NCBI GenBank assembly: GCA_900751665.1
Contig: CAADSV010000188.1
Location: forward strand, 1-9,351
Length of the DNA: 9,351 nucleotides
Direction: 5' to 3'
Source of the DNA: an uncultured Collinsella sp.
GTDB lineage: Bacteria; Actinomycetota; Coriobacteriia; Coriobacteriales; Coriobacteriaceae
Below are positions 1 to 4,780 of the stretch, in pieces; position 1 is the first letter of the stretch; every line of letters starts with the position of its first letter. A program made the position numbers and the translations under genes. A model generated the notes under the pieces. That model ran no database searches. It was not told the DNA's origin and worked only from the letters and a program-made list of their open reading frames with translations.

Positions 1-129
1 CCGGTTCTCAAGGTGCACGCCCCGCGGCTCATCCGGTTCCACCGGGCCGCGCGGCAAGGAGATATATTGCCAGACCGGAGGGGCCCCGGGGGCGGGAATT
101 CCACTCTTCACAAGTCCTACACAATACAT
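1..129 (-). CDS. Possible N-terminal fragment of an unrecognised protein, cut by the window edge
   Basis: An open frame of 43 codons runs from an ATG at 129 off the left edge, beginning MYCVGLVKSGIPAPG and reaching GPVEPDEPRGVHLENR at the edge. An in-frame TAG lies just upstream, and AGGAAG (137-132) could be a ribosome site, though it is close to the ATG. The stretch from about 112 to 1 is GC-rich with mostly G/C third positions in this frame, while 130-270 is AT-rich, as expected where coding begins after an intergenic gap. I do not recognise the protein. A competing reading exists: the plus strand is open from base 2 to a TAA at 227-229, but that reading is rich in ATA and AGA codons in its second half, unlike the neighbouring genes. 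Which strand is coding, if either, cannot be settled here. Confidence 0.35.
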   Translation of the reverse strand, partial: MYCVGLVKSGIPAPGAPPVWQYISLPRGPVEPDEPRGVHLENR

Positions 130-158
130 CGCTTCCTATATAAGTCATAGAAAGGCTG

Positions 159-175
159 GTGCAGAAATACTGCAC
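159..175. repeat. Perfect 6-bp inverted repeat, operator-like
   Basis: GTGCAG and CTGCAC flank a five-base AAATA spacer. The repeat lies 30 bases upstream of the possible start codon at 129, in the AT-rich gap after the rplT terminator. No T tract follows on either strand, so it is not an intrinsic terminator. The position fits an operator for the gene that leaves the window on the left, but no regulator family is recognised. I see no convincing -35/-10 pair in 130-273 and no other gene there. Confidence 0.3.
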
Positions 176-274
176 GTATCAGATGATGACCCTTCGGTTA
201 AGAGATATATAAAGATCGGTCACCTGTAAGTGTCTATCTACCCGCGCTTTTGCTATATAAACCAGCGCTTCAGA

Positions 275-311
275 TAAAAAGAGGGAGCGCCGCGCACAAC
301 GCGACACTCCC
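275..311 (-). terminator. Intrinsic terminator of the infC-rpmI-rplT operon
   Basis: On the minus strand GGGAGTGTCGCG (311-300) pairs with CGCGGCGCTCCC (294-283) in an uninterrupted 12-bp stem with two G-T wobbles and a five-base loop. It is followed by TCTTTTTA. It starts 21 bases past the rplT stop and should end the ribosomal transcript. Confidence 0.9.
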
Positions 312-332
312 CTAGCGATTCAAGAGAATCTA

Positions 333-692
333 TTAGGCCTCGAGAGCCTTCTTGGCGATGGTAGCCAGCTCGTTGAAGGACTCGATGTCCTCGTAAGCCA
401 TCTGAGCCAGGACCTTGCGGTCGAGCTCGATGCCGGCAACCTTCAGGCCGTGCATGAACTGAGAGTAAGAGATGTCGTTCAGGCGAGCAGCAGCGTTGAT
501 ACGAGTGATCCAGAGAGAACGGATCTCGCGCTTCTTGTTGCGGCGATCACGATACTGATACTGCAGGGAGTGCTGGACCTGCTCTTTAGCATGCTTGTAA
601 GTACGCGAAGCGGCACCGTAGTAACCCTTCGCACGGTGCATAACGGTACGGCGCTTCTTCTTGGCGGCAACAGCGCGCTTAATACGTGCCAT
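333..692 (-). CDS. rplT: Large ribosomal subunit protein L20 (bL20)
   Basis: The 119-residue product matches the usual length of bL20, which binds 23S rRNA early in assembly of the 50S subunit. Family hallmarks are plain: the basic N-terminal extension MARIKRAVAAKKKRR, the AKGYYGAASRTY segment at about residues 21-32, YRDRRNKKR at about 47-55, and LWITRINAAARLNDISYSQF at about 60-79, followed by the globular C-terminal part. It starts at ATG 692 behind AGGAG (707-703), ten bases away. It is the last gene of the infC-rpmI-rplT operon, 46 bases after rpmI, and is followed by a strong terminator. In several bacteria L20 represses this operon by binding a leader or intercistronic RNA; the structured infC leader here is the likely place for such control. 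Confidence 0.98.
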   Translation of the reverse strand: MARIKRAVAAKKKRRTVMHRAKGYYGAASRTYKHAKEQVQHSLQYQYRDRRNKKREIRSLWITRINAAARLNDISYSQFMHGLKVAGIELDRKVLAQMAYEDIESFNELATIAKKALEA

Positions 693-738
693 GTTCTATC
701 AACTCCTAGACGGTAAAACGAAAAACGGGAACGCGAAC

Positions 739-930
739 TTAGGCGAGACGCGACTTGATGACCTTGCGGTCGGCAGCGGCGATCTCGGTCTCCTGACGGA
801 AGCCACGCTTACGCTTGGTGGACTTCTTGCTCAGGATGTGGCTCTTGAAAGCCTTGGCGCGCATAAGCTTGCCGGTACCAGTCTTGCGGAAACGCTTCTT
901 GGTGCCGCTGTGGGACTTCATCTTAGGCAT
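739..930 (-). CDS. rpmI: Large ribosomal subunit protein L35 (bL35)
   Basis: The 63-residue, strongly basic product has the bL35 signature at the N-terminus, MPKMKSHSGTKKRFRKTGTGK, and the typical HILSKKSTKRKRGFR stretch at about residues 31-45. L35 is a small structural protein of the 50S subunit. The start is well set: AAGGAG (942-937) lies six bases before ATG 930. It sits between infC (32-base gap) and rplT (46-base gap), the standard bacterial order, and is presumably co-transcribed with both. The length is normal and nothing is odd. Confidence 0.98.
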   Translation of the reverse strand: MPKMKSHSGTKKRFRKTGTGKLMRAKAFKSHILSKKSTKRKRGFRQETEIAAADRKVIKSRLA

Positions 931-962
931 GAAATACTCCTTAATCGGTTACAGAACACTAG

Positions 963-1517
963 TTACTTGGTATCGCTTGCCGCTTTATCCTCATCGAAGG
1001 CGCCCTTAATCGGGGCGAGCAGCATAAGCATGTTACGGCCTTCCATCTTAGGCTTGGACTCGACCGTAGCGTAAGGCTTGAGATCCTCGGCGAGACGCTC
1101 GAGAACGTTAAGGCCCTGCTCCGGGTGAGCCATCTCACGGCCGCGGAACATGATGGTGATCTTAACGCGTGCGCCCTTCTTGAGGAAACGCAGAACGTGG
1201 CCCTTCTTGGTCTCGTAGTCGCCAACGTCGATCTTGGGTCGGAACTTCATTTCCTTGACCTCGACCTTGGACTGGTTCTTACGAGCAGCCTTGGCCTTCA
1301 TGGCCTGCTGGTACTTGAACTTACCGTAGTCCATGACCTTGCAGACCGGCGGCTCCGCGTTGGGAGCGATCTCGACTAGGTCGAGACCCTGATCGTCGGC
1401 GACGCGCTGGGCATCGCGGATGGCGAACAGGCCGAGCTGAGAGCCATCGACGCCAATCAAACGGCACGAAGATGCAGTGATCTCGTCGTTGATGCGGGTG
1501 TCATCAGACTTAGCTAT
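963..1517 (-). CDS. infC: Translation initiation factor IF-3, probable AUA start
   Basis: IF-3 binds the 30S subunit, prevents premature joining with the 50S, and checks the start codon and initiator tRNA. The N-domain is shown by TRINDEITASSCRLIGVDG, by IRDAQRVADDQGLDLVEIAP and by PPVCKVMDYGKFKY. After a lysine-rich linker (KAKAARKNQSK), the C-domain begins at VEVKEMKFRPKIDVGDYETK and contains the GARVKITIMFRGREMAH motif. The start chosen is ATA at 1517, giving 184 residues. GGAGG (1530-1526) lies eight bases before it, while the in-frame ATG at 1532 has no ribosome site and overlaps GGAGG itself. Rare AUU/AUC/AUA starts are a known hallmark of infC and make IF-3 repress its own translation. 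A database entry may use the ATG instead (189 residues). It is the first gene of the infC-rpmI-rplT operon. Confidence 0.95.
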   Translation of the reverse strand: MAKSDDTRINDEITASSCRLIGVDGSQLGLFAIRDAQRVADDQGLDLVEIAPNAEPPVCKVMDYGKFKYQQAMKAKAARKNQSKVEVKEMKFRPKIDVGDYETKKGHVLRFLKKGARVKITIMFRGREMAHPEQGLNVLERLAEDLKPYATVESKPKMEGRNMLMLLAPIKGAFDEDKAASDTK

Positions 1518-1532
1518 TTTCCCTACCTCCAT

Positions 1533-1693
1533 TCATAAAAAAATAACCCGGCGCTTCTCAGCAACCAGGTCGTACACATAGAGTTCCTCGATTTGAGGAA
1601 GGGAATCTAAGTTGTATGACCAGTCAGCTGCTCATTGGCGCCAAAAGGTGGGAACCCTCGGGTTCCTCTTTAGGGCATTGCGGGAACAACGCC
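1533..1693 (-). promoter_or_regulatory. Structured infC mRNA leader (candidate L20-type attenuator)
   Basis: This leader of about 160 nt folds by eye into successive hairpins. GGCGUUG/CAAUGCC (1693-1674) is a 7-bp stem. GGAACCC/GGGUUCC (1666-1651) is a tight stem. AUGA-CAG/CUG-UCAU (1635-1616) has one G-G mismatch. UUCCUC/GAGGAA (1600-1584) is a 6-bp stem. The terminator at 1570-1537 comes last. Two alternatives would break the terminator: GGUCAUACA (1621-1613) can pair in 8 of 9 positions with UGUACGACC (1576-1568), which takes part of the 5' arm, and AACCCG (1664-1659) is complementary to CGGGUU (1550-1545) in the 3' arm. In Bacillus, L20 represses infC-rpmI-rplT by leader attenuation; the same role here is inference, since I cannot match the fold to that RNA family. 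Confidence 0.6.
1537..1570 (-). terminator. Attenuator terminator directly before infC
   Basis: In the minus-strand transcript ACCUGG (1570-1565) pairs with CCGGGU (1551-1546). Inside, UGC pairs with GCG with one bulged U, and the loop is UGAGAA. The stem is followed by UA and seven U (1543-1537). The U tract ends only six bases before GGAGG of infC, so transcription reaching infC must read through it. That is the layout of a leader attenuator rather than a gene-end terminator. Confidence 0.7.
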
Positions 1694-1699
1694 TTGCGA

Positions 1700-1726
1700 A
1701 TAATAACACGTACAGCGCGTTATCAC
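1700..1726 (-). promoter_or_regulatory. Probable extended -10 promoter of the infC operon
   Basis: TATTAT (1705-1700) matches five of six bases of the -10 consensus and is preceded by TG one base upstream, an extended -10. GTGATA (1726-1721) is a 4/6 match to the -35 box but at a short 15-base spacing, so the extended -10 probably carries most of the activity. Transcription would start near 1693. It lies just downstream of the terminator at 1739-1761. The heptamer TGTACGT occurs at 1736-1730 and again at 1714-1708, exactly 22 bases apart, around the -35 region. Confidence 0.5.
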
Positions 1727-1734
1727 ATTACGTA

Positions 1735-1803
1735 CACGAAAAAGGGGGCCGCAACCCCCTTGAACGTTCACTTGCATGTATGGTGCCCGACGCGAGACTC
1801 GAA
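1735..1803 (-). repeat. Copy B of a 69-bp direct repeat: tRNA-Leu 3' end plus terminator
   Basis: This segment matches 1863-1931 at a fixed offset of 128 bases with two differences (1767/1895 and 1791/1919). It holds TTCGAGTCTCGC, the T loop and 3' T-stem of tRNA-Leu, then an acceptor 3' strand GTCGGGC with ACCA, then the spacer and the terminator. The 5' part of the tRNA is missing, so this copy cannot be a working tRNA. The C at 1791 changes the acceptor sequence from CTCGGGC to GTCGGGC. Confidence 0.9.
1739..1761 (-). terminator. Second (duplicated) terminator downstream of tRNA-Leu
   Basis: AAGGGGG (1761-1755), loop TTGCGG, CCCCCTT (1748-1742), then three further T. It is identical to the terminator at 1867-1889 and is part of the downstream copy of the 69-bp repeat. 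It sits directly upstream of the infC promoter and should shield the infC leader from upstream transcription. Confidence 0.8.
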
Positions 1804-1862
1804 GGGCCTTCGCTTCGCGAAGCCCCGGGCTTCGGACGCGTGGCGCGCTCACGCGAGTTCGG
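1804..1862. other. GC-rich palindromic spacer between the repeat copies
   Basis: These 59 bases lie between the two copies and are dense in short inverted repeats when the edge bases are included: CGAAGG/CCTTCG around 1800-1812, CTTCGCGAAG at about 1812-1821, and GAAGCCC/GGGCTTC just after. No reading frame, promoter or intact tRNA is seen. Together with the tRNA 3' remnant the segment is tRNA-sized (about 85 nt), but the T-stem and D-arm cannot form. Confidence 0.5.
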
Positions 1863-1931
1863 CACGAAAAAGGGGGCCGCAACCCCCTTGAACGCTCACT
1901 TGCATGTATGGTGCCCGAGGCGAGACTCGAA
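1863..1931 (-). repeat. Copy A of the 69-bp direct repeat, within intact tRNA-Leu and its terminator
   Basis: This is the partner of 1735-1803. The repeat boundary at 1931 falls inside the tRNA at the start of the T loop, and the other boundary lies just past the terminator T tract. This copy is joined to the complete tRNA and is presumably the original. Confidence 0.9.
1867..1889 (-). terminator. Intrinsic terminator of tRNA-Leu
   Basis: AAGGGGG (1889-1883), loop TTGCGG, CCCCCTT (1876-1870), with the T tract ending at 1867. It begins 19 bases after the encoded CCA of the tRNA. Confidence 0.85.
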
Positions 1932-1995
1932 CTCGCACGTTGTTGCCAACGGTGGATTTTGAGTCCACTGCGTCTGCCAATTCCGCCACTCGGGC
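1909..1995 (-). tRNA. tRNA-Leu, anticodon CAA
   Basis: An 87-nt class II tRNA. The acceptor stem is GCCCGAG/CTCGGGC with discriminator A and an encoded CCA (1911-1909). The D-arm is GCGG...CGC with the TTGG loop motif. The anticodon stem GTGGA/TCCAC encloses loop CTCAAAA, with anticodon CAA at 1961-1959, which reads UUG. The long variable arm CGTT/AACG is typical of tRNA-Leu. The T-arm GCGAG-TTCGAGT-CTCGC is intact. It starts 39 bases after the transglutaminase-like gene. I see no strong promoter in the gap, so read-through from that gene or a weak promoter there are both possible. Confidence 0.97.
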
Positions 1996-2034
1996 ACGTA
2001 ATGCGTGAGTTAGTTTATCACAGCTTTCTACCGA

Positions 2035-3468
2035 TTAGTCCGAAAATGGAACTTCGAACATTTCGATGAGTTCGACTGTGCGGAGCATCTCGCGCTGACG
2101 GCATCCGCGACCGTCGACCGAAGCCTCACCCATCTGGTTATCGTAAGGGTCCTCGCGCATGCCGTCGAAAGAGGGCTCAAACTCTGCCTGGAATCGATTG
2201 TTGGCCACCATACGCCACGGGTCGAGATTGCCAAAGTAGTGACGGCGGCGCCACTCCTCCCCCATCCTGCGAGCAGAAGATCCAAATGACACGTCGGCGT
2301 TGAGCCAACCGGTCTGCGGCGTATAGAACTCTGCCCAGTCGTGCGACCCCACCGAATCGGGCGCAACATACAGGCCGCTCTGCCAACGGGCAGGCACGCC
2401 CGCGATACGGCACATGGTGATAAACGTGAGCGCCATAACGCCGCAATCGCCGCGGAGCGAATGCGCGCAGTCATCGGCAATAGATCCCAAAAGCAAGTAC
2501 GGCGGCTGATAGCGATAGTCGATATGCTGCGTCAGATAATCATAGATAGCACGAGCGCGATCGAGCGGATCCTCGAGTCCGTCAACAACACCGGCCGTCA
2601 GCTGCTGCAGATACGGCGTGAATGCAATGTGCGGACGGTCCTCAGAAATATCTTCGGGCAACGGCGCGTCCATACACGGATGCGACGGAAGCGCACCCCC
2701 ATAAATATCGCGATAAGCGGCATTGATTTGATAGCGATAGGTCACCGAGAATGAGCGATCACTCGAAGAAGACCACGAGGCGGTACGCGCCGAAGCGTTC
2801 GCGGGAGCAACAGCACCCTCCGGCGTCATATCGAGAACCTCGATATGAGACTGTTGACGACAGGCGGCGGCAACGGGTAGCCAAGCGCGAACGGTCACCC
2901 CCTCTAGAGCGCCGGGGACAGACAAGGACGCCTTAAGCGTAATAACGCGAGTCAATCCGTTTTGCGACTCCATCTCCTTGAGCATCTCGTTGCGCAGTGC
3001 TATTCCGTCCGTAGAATCGGGACGCATGCCGGGGACCTCTTTGGGATATACGCGAAGCGAATCGAGGAAGTTGTCGAGAACGAACAGCTCACCATCGATA
3101 AAGCGCCAGTCAATACGCTTACGGTCAATCAGATCGTTAAACTGCTCCTCGGTAAACTCAGGCCACTCCTCGCGAATCATCGCAATAGCTCGATCGCGCG
3201 ACACCGAAAAATGAAGCGGCGTCTCAAGCATGCGATACCGCTCGGCACGAACGCAGGCAGCAAGCGAGGGATCGGGATTTTGGGCAAGTAGACGGTCGCA
3301 GGCCTCAATAGCCTGCGAAAGATACCCCGCGTCCTTTAAACGCAGAATCTCGGGTGGCAAGCCAACATCTAGAAAACGGAAGTCATCATTGCAAACATCA
3401 ACAGAGCAACCAACAGGACCCTCGTCAATAACCTTCCCATCCGAAGGCAACACATTAACAACAGCCAT
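2035..3468 (-). CDS. Transglutaminase-like (papain-fold) protein, cytoplasmic
   Basis: A 477-residue protein with a transglutaminase-like core in its C-terminal half. The Cys-His-Asp triad is visible: Cys342 in RGDCGVMAL, His376 in GSHDWAEFY and Asp392 in GWLNADVSFG. Before it, DRARAIYDYLTQHIDYRY at about residues 303-320 is the usual entry helix. Residues about 176-256 look like the beta-sandwich that often precedes the core. The first 170 or so residues are charged, mostly helical and unrecognised. There is no signal peptide or membrane segment, so it probably acts in the cytoplasm; bacterial relatives are mostly peptidases or amidases, and the substrate is unknown. ATG 3468 is chosen because GGAG (3478-3475) lies six bases upstream. 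An upstream in-frame ATG at 3504 overlaps a -10 box and lacks a ribosome site, as does the one at 3549. Confidence 0.85.
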   Translation of the reverse strand: MAVVNVLPSDGKVIDEGPVGCSVDVCNDDFRFLDVGLPPEILRLKDAGYLSQAIEACDRLLAQNPDPSLAACVRAERYRMLETPLHFSVSRDRAIAMIREEWPEFTEEQFNDLIDRKRIDWRFIDGELFVLDNFLDSLRVYPKEVPGMRPDSTDGIALRNEMLKEMESQNGLTRVITLKASLSVPGALEGVTVRAWLPVAAACRQQSHIEVLDMTPEGAVAPANASARTASWSSSSDRSFSVTYRYQINAAYRDIYGGALPSHPCMDAPLPEDISEDRPHIAFTPYLQQLTAGVVDGLEDPLDRARAIYDYLTQHIDYRYQPPYLLLGSIADDCAHSLRGDCGVMALTFITMCRIAGVPARWQSGLYVAPDSVGSHDWAEFYTPQTGWLNADVSFGSSARRMGEEWRRRHYFGNLDPWRMVANNRFQAEFEPSFDGMREDPYDNQMGEASVDGRGCRQREMLRTVELIEMFEVPFSD

Positions 3469-3502
3469 ACCAAACTCCAAGTCATTAGAACTCTTGAAGC
3501 CC

Positions 3503-3531
3503 ATTGTAGCGAGATAAAAAGAAAGCCCCAA
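3503..3531 (-). promoter_or_regulatory. Probable promoter of the transglutaminase-like gene
   Basis: TTGGGG (3531-3526; matches the TTG of the -35 consensus) and TACAAT (3508-3503; 5/6 match to -10) are 17 bases apart, the optimal spacing. The start would be near 3496, giving a leader of about 28 bases with GGAG before ATG 3468. This promoter argues against the longer readings from 3504 or 3549. Confidence 0.5.
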
Positions 3532-3607
3532 TAAAGGAACCCTCAACACCGATAAACGGTACCTCTAAAAATGAATTCAGCCCAGTAACCCTGCGGCGTT
3601 AAACGAA

Positions 3608-3699
3608 GGAAGCCCCGTCCCCCGGAACTGTTTCCTTGGCGCGACTTCTGGCGAAGCCAGGTGAGCGCAAAGGAAACAGTGTAGGGGGACGGGGCTTCC
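3608..3699. repeat. 92-base multi-part inverted repeat after fba
   Basis: The outer arms GGAAGCCCCGTCCCCC (3608-3623) and 3684-3699 are perfect 16-bp complements. After a 3x3 internal loop, ACTGTTTCCTT (3627-3637) pairs perfectly with 3670-3680. GCGC (3639-3642) then pairs with 3665-3668, and CTGGC-GAA-GCCAG (3648-3660) caps the structure. On the minus strand it begins 20 bases after the fba stop and would give a long hairpin in the fba transcript. The T tract after it is poor (CTTCGTTT), so it could be an imperfect terminator, a 3' mRNA stabiliser or a dispersed palindromic element. The rest of 3532-3719 shows no gene. Confidence 0.85.
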
Positions 3700-3719
3700 G
3701 ACGGGAAGTTTAGCGACGC

Positions 3720-4586
3720 TTACGCCTTGTTGACGGAGCCAAACTCCTCCATGAGCTCCTTGGTGCGGGCAACGATGTTGTCGCGACCAGGCTTGAGGAG
3801 CTTGCGGGGGTCAAAGCCCTTGCCCTGCTGATCCTTGCCAGCCTCGATGTACTCGCGAACGCCCTTGGCAAAGACGAGCTGCAGATCGGTGTTGACGTTG
3901 ATCTTGGAGATACCCAGGGAGATGGCCTTCTTGATCTGATCCTCGGGGATGCCGGTGCCACCGTGCAGGACGAGGGGCAGGTCGCCGGTCTGAGCCTTGA
4001 TCTCGCCCAGGCGCTCGAAGGAAAGGCCAGCCCAGTCGGCAGGGTACACGCCGTGGATGTTGCCGATACCGCAGGCGAGGAAGTCGACGCCCAGGTCAGC
4101 AATCTGCTTGCACTCAGCAGGATCAGCGAGCTCGCCGCTGGAGGTCACGCCGTCCTCGGTGCCGCCGATGCCGCCGACCTCGGCCTCGATGGACATGCCC
4201 TTGGAGTGGGCAAGCTCAACGAGCTCCTTGGTGCGGTCGAGGTTAAGCTGGAAGGTCTCCTCGTGAGAGCCGTCATACATGATGGACGTGAAGCCGGCCT
4301 CGATGCACTTGAAGCAGTCCTCGTAAGAACCGTGATCGAGGTGAAGGGCGACGGGAACGGTAACGCCCGTGGCCTCGACGGCAGCCTTGACCATGTCGGC
4401 GCAGACCTTGAAACCGCCCATCCACTTAGCGGCACCAGCGGTGCACTGAAGGATCAGCGGAGACTTGGCCTCCTCGGCGGCCTGGAGAATAGCCAGGGTC
4501 CACTCGAGGTTGTTGGTGTTGAAGGCACCGAGACCGTACTTGCCGGCCTCGGCCTTCTTGAGCATGTCTGCTGCGTTGACGAGCAT
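3720..4586 (-). CDS. fba: Class II fructose-1,6-bisphosphate aldolase
   Basis: A 288-residue zinc-dependent TIM-barrel aldolase that reversibly cleaves fructose 1,6-bisphosphate into dihydroxyacetone phosphate and glyceraldehyde 3-phosphate in glycolysis. The motif LHLDHG at 81-86 supplies catalytic Asp84 and zinc ligand His85. His178 (GNIHGVY) and His208 (LVLHGGTG) are the other zinc ligands. EAEVGGIGGTEDG at 134-146 is the class II signature region, and GGTG (209-212) with NVNTD (230-234) bind phosphate. The length fits the shorter class IIB type, about 285 residues. A tagatose-bisphosphate aldolase (GatY-like) is the main alternative, less likely without neighbouring galactitol or tagatose genes. 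ATG 4586 follows AGGAGG (4600-4595) by eight bases; the frame is open up to 4853, but that part does not look like aldolase. AACCU/AGGUU could form a small hairpin over the ribosome site. Confidence 0.95.
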   Translation of the reverse strand: MLVNAADMLKKAEAGKYGLGAFNTNNLEWTLAILQAAEEAKSPLILQCTAGAAKWMGGFKVCADMVKAAVEATGVTVPVALHLDHGSYEDCFKCIEAGFTSIMYDGSHEETFQLNLDRTKELVELAHSKGMSIEAEVGGIGGTEDGVTSSGELADPAECKQIADLGVDFLACGIGNIHGVYPADWAGLSFERLGEIKAQTGDLPLVLHGGTGIPEDQIKKAISLGISKINVNTDLQLVFAKGVREYIEAGKDQQGKGFDPRKLLKPGRDNIVARTKELMEEFGSVNKA

Positions 4587-4626
4587 AAAAGAAACCTCCT
4601 GTAAGGTTGCTCCGATAACGCCTGAG

Positions 4627-4663
4627 ATTTTACCACGACATACCCGAGCATAAACGTTCGTTT
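4627..4663 (-). promoter_or_regulatory. Candidate fba promoter -10 with a palindrome in the -35 region
   Basis: TAAAAT (4632-4627) is a 5/6 match to the -10 consensus, 41 bases before the fba ATG. No good -35 is seen at 16-18 bases. Instead the inverted repeat AAACG-TT-CGTTT lies at 4652-4663, where -35 should be, consistent with a factor-dependent promoter or an operator. The rest of the 194-base gap (4587-4780) holds no gene and no convincing terminator for the upstream hydrolase gene. Confidence 0.35.
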
Positions 4664-4780
4664 GTTCACGAATACCATCCGATTGGACAAATTTTGACCG
4701 TTTGCCCCACAGAATCGACCCACTGGGGAAAATAGCTTGACGATTGAGCGGTCTTCGTGGTTCGACAGACGGCTTCGAGC

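Noticed and set aside
1635..1644. TTGGCGCCAA palindrome in the infC leader as a protein operator
   Set aside because: It lies about 50 bases after the predicted transcription start within an RNA-structured leader, and 10-base palindromes are common at this GC; nothing else supports an operator.
1783..1867. A second tRNA gene ending in the duplicated CCA
   Set aside because: Only the T loop, 3' T-stem and acceptor 3' strand are present; the 5' T-stem, anticodon arm and matching 5' acceptor strand cannot be found.
1612..2069. Several plus-strand reading frames of 90-116 codons between infC and the transglutaminase-like gene
   Set aside because: They run antisense through tRNA-Leu, both terminators and the 69-bp repeat, and their matching peptide segments come only from the DNA duplication.
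3469..3549. N-terminal extension of the transglutaminase-like protein, which could look like a hydrophobic leader (LLGLSFYLAT)
   Set aside because: The extension overlaps a TTGGGG-17-TACAAT promoter, and neither upstream ATG has a ribosome site, so the apparent signal peptide is not real.
3963..4604. Plus-strand frame of 213 codons antisense to fba
   Set aside because: It is fully covered by a complete aldolase on the other strand and has a repetitive Leu/Gly/Ala/Asp make-up typical of an antisense shadow.
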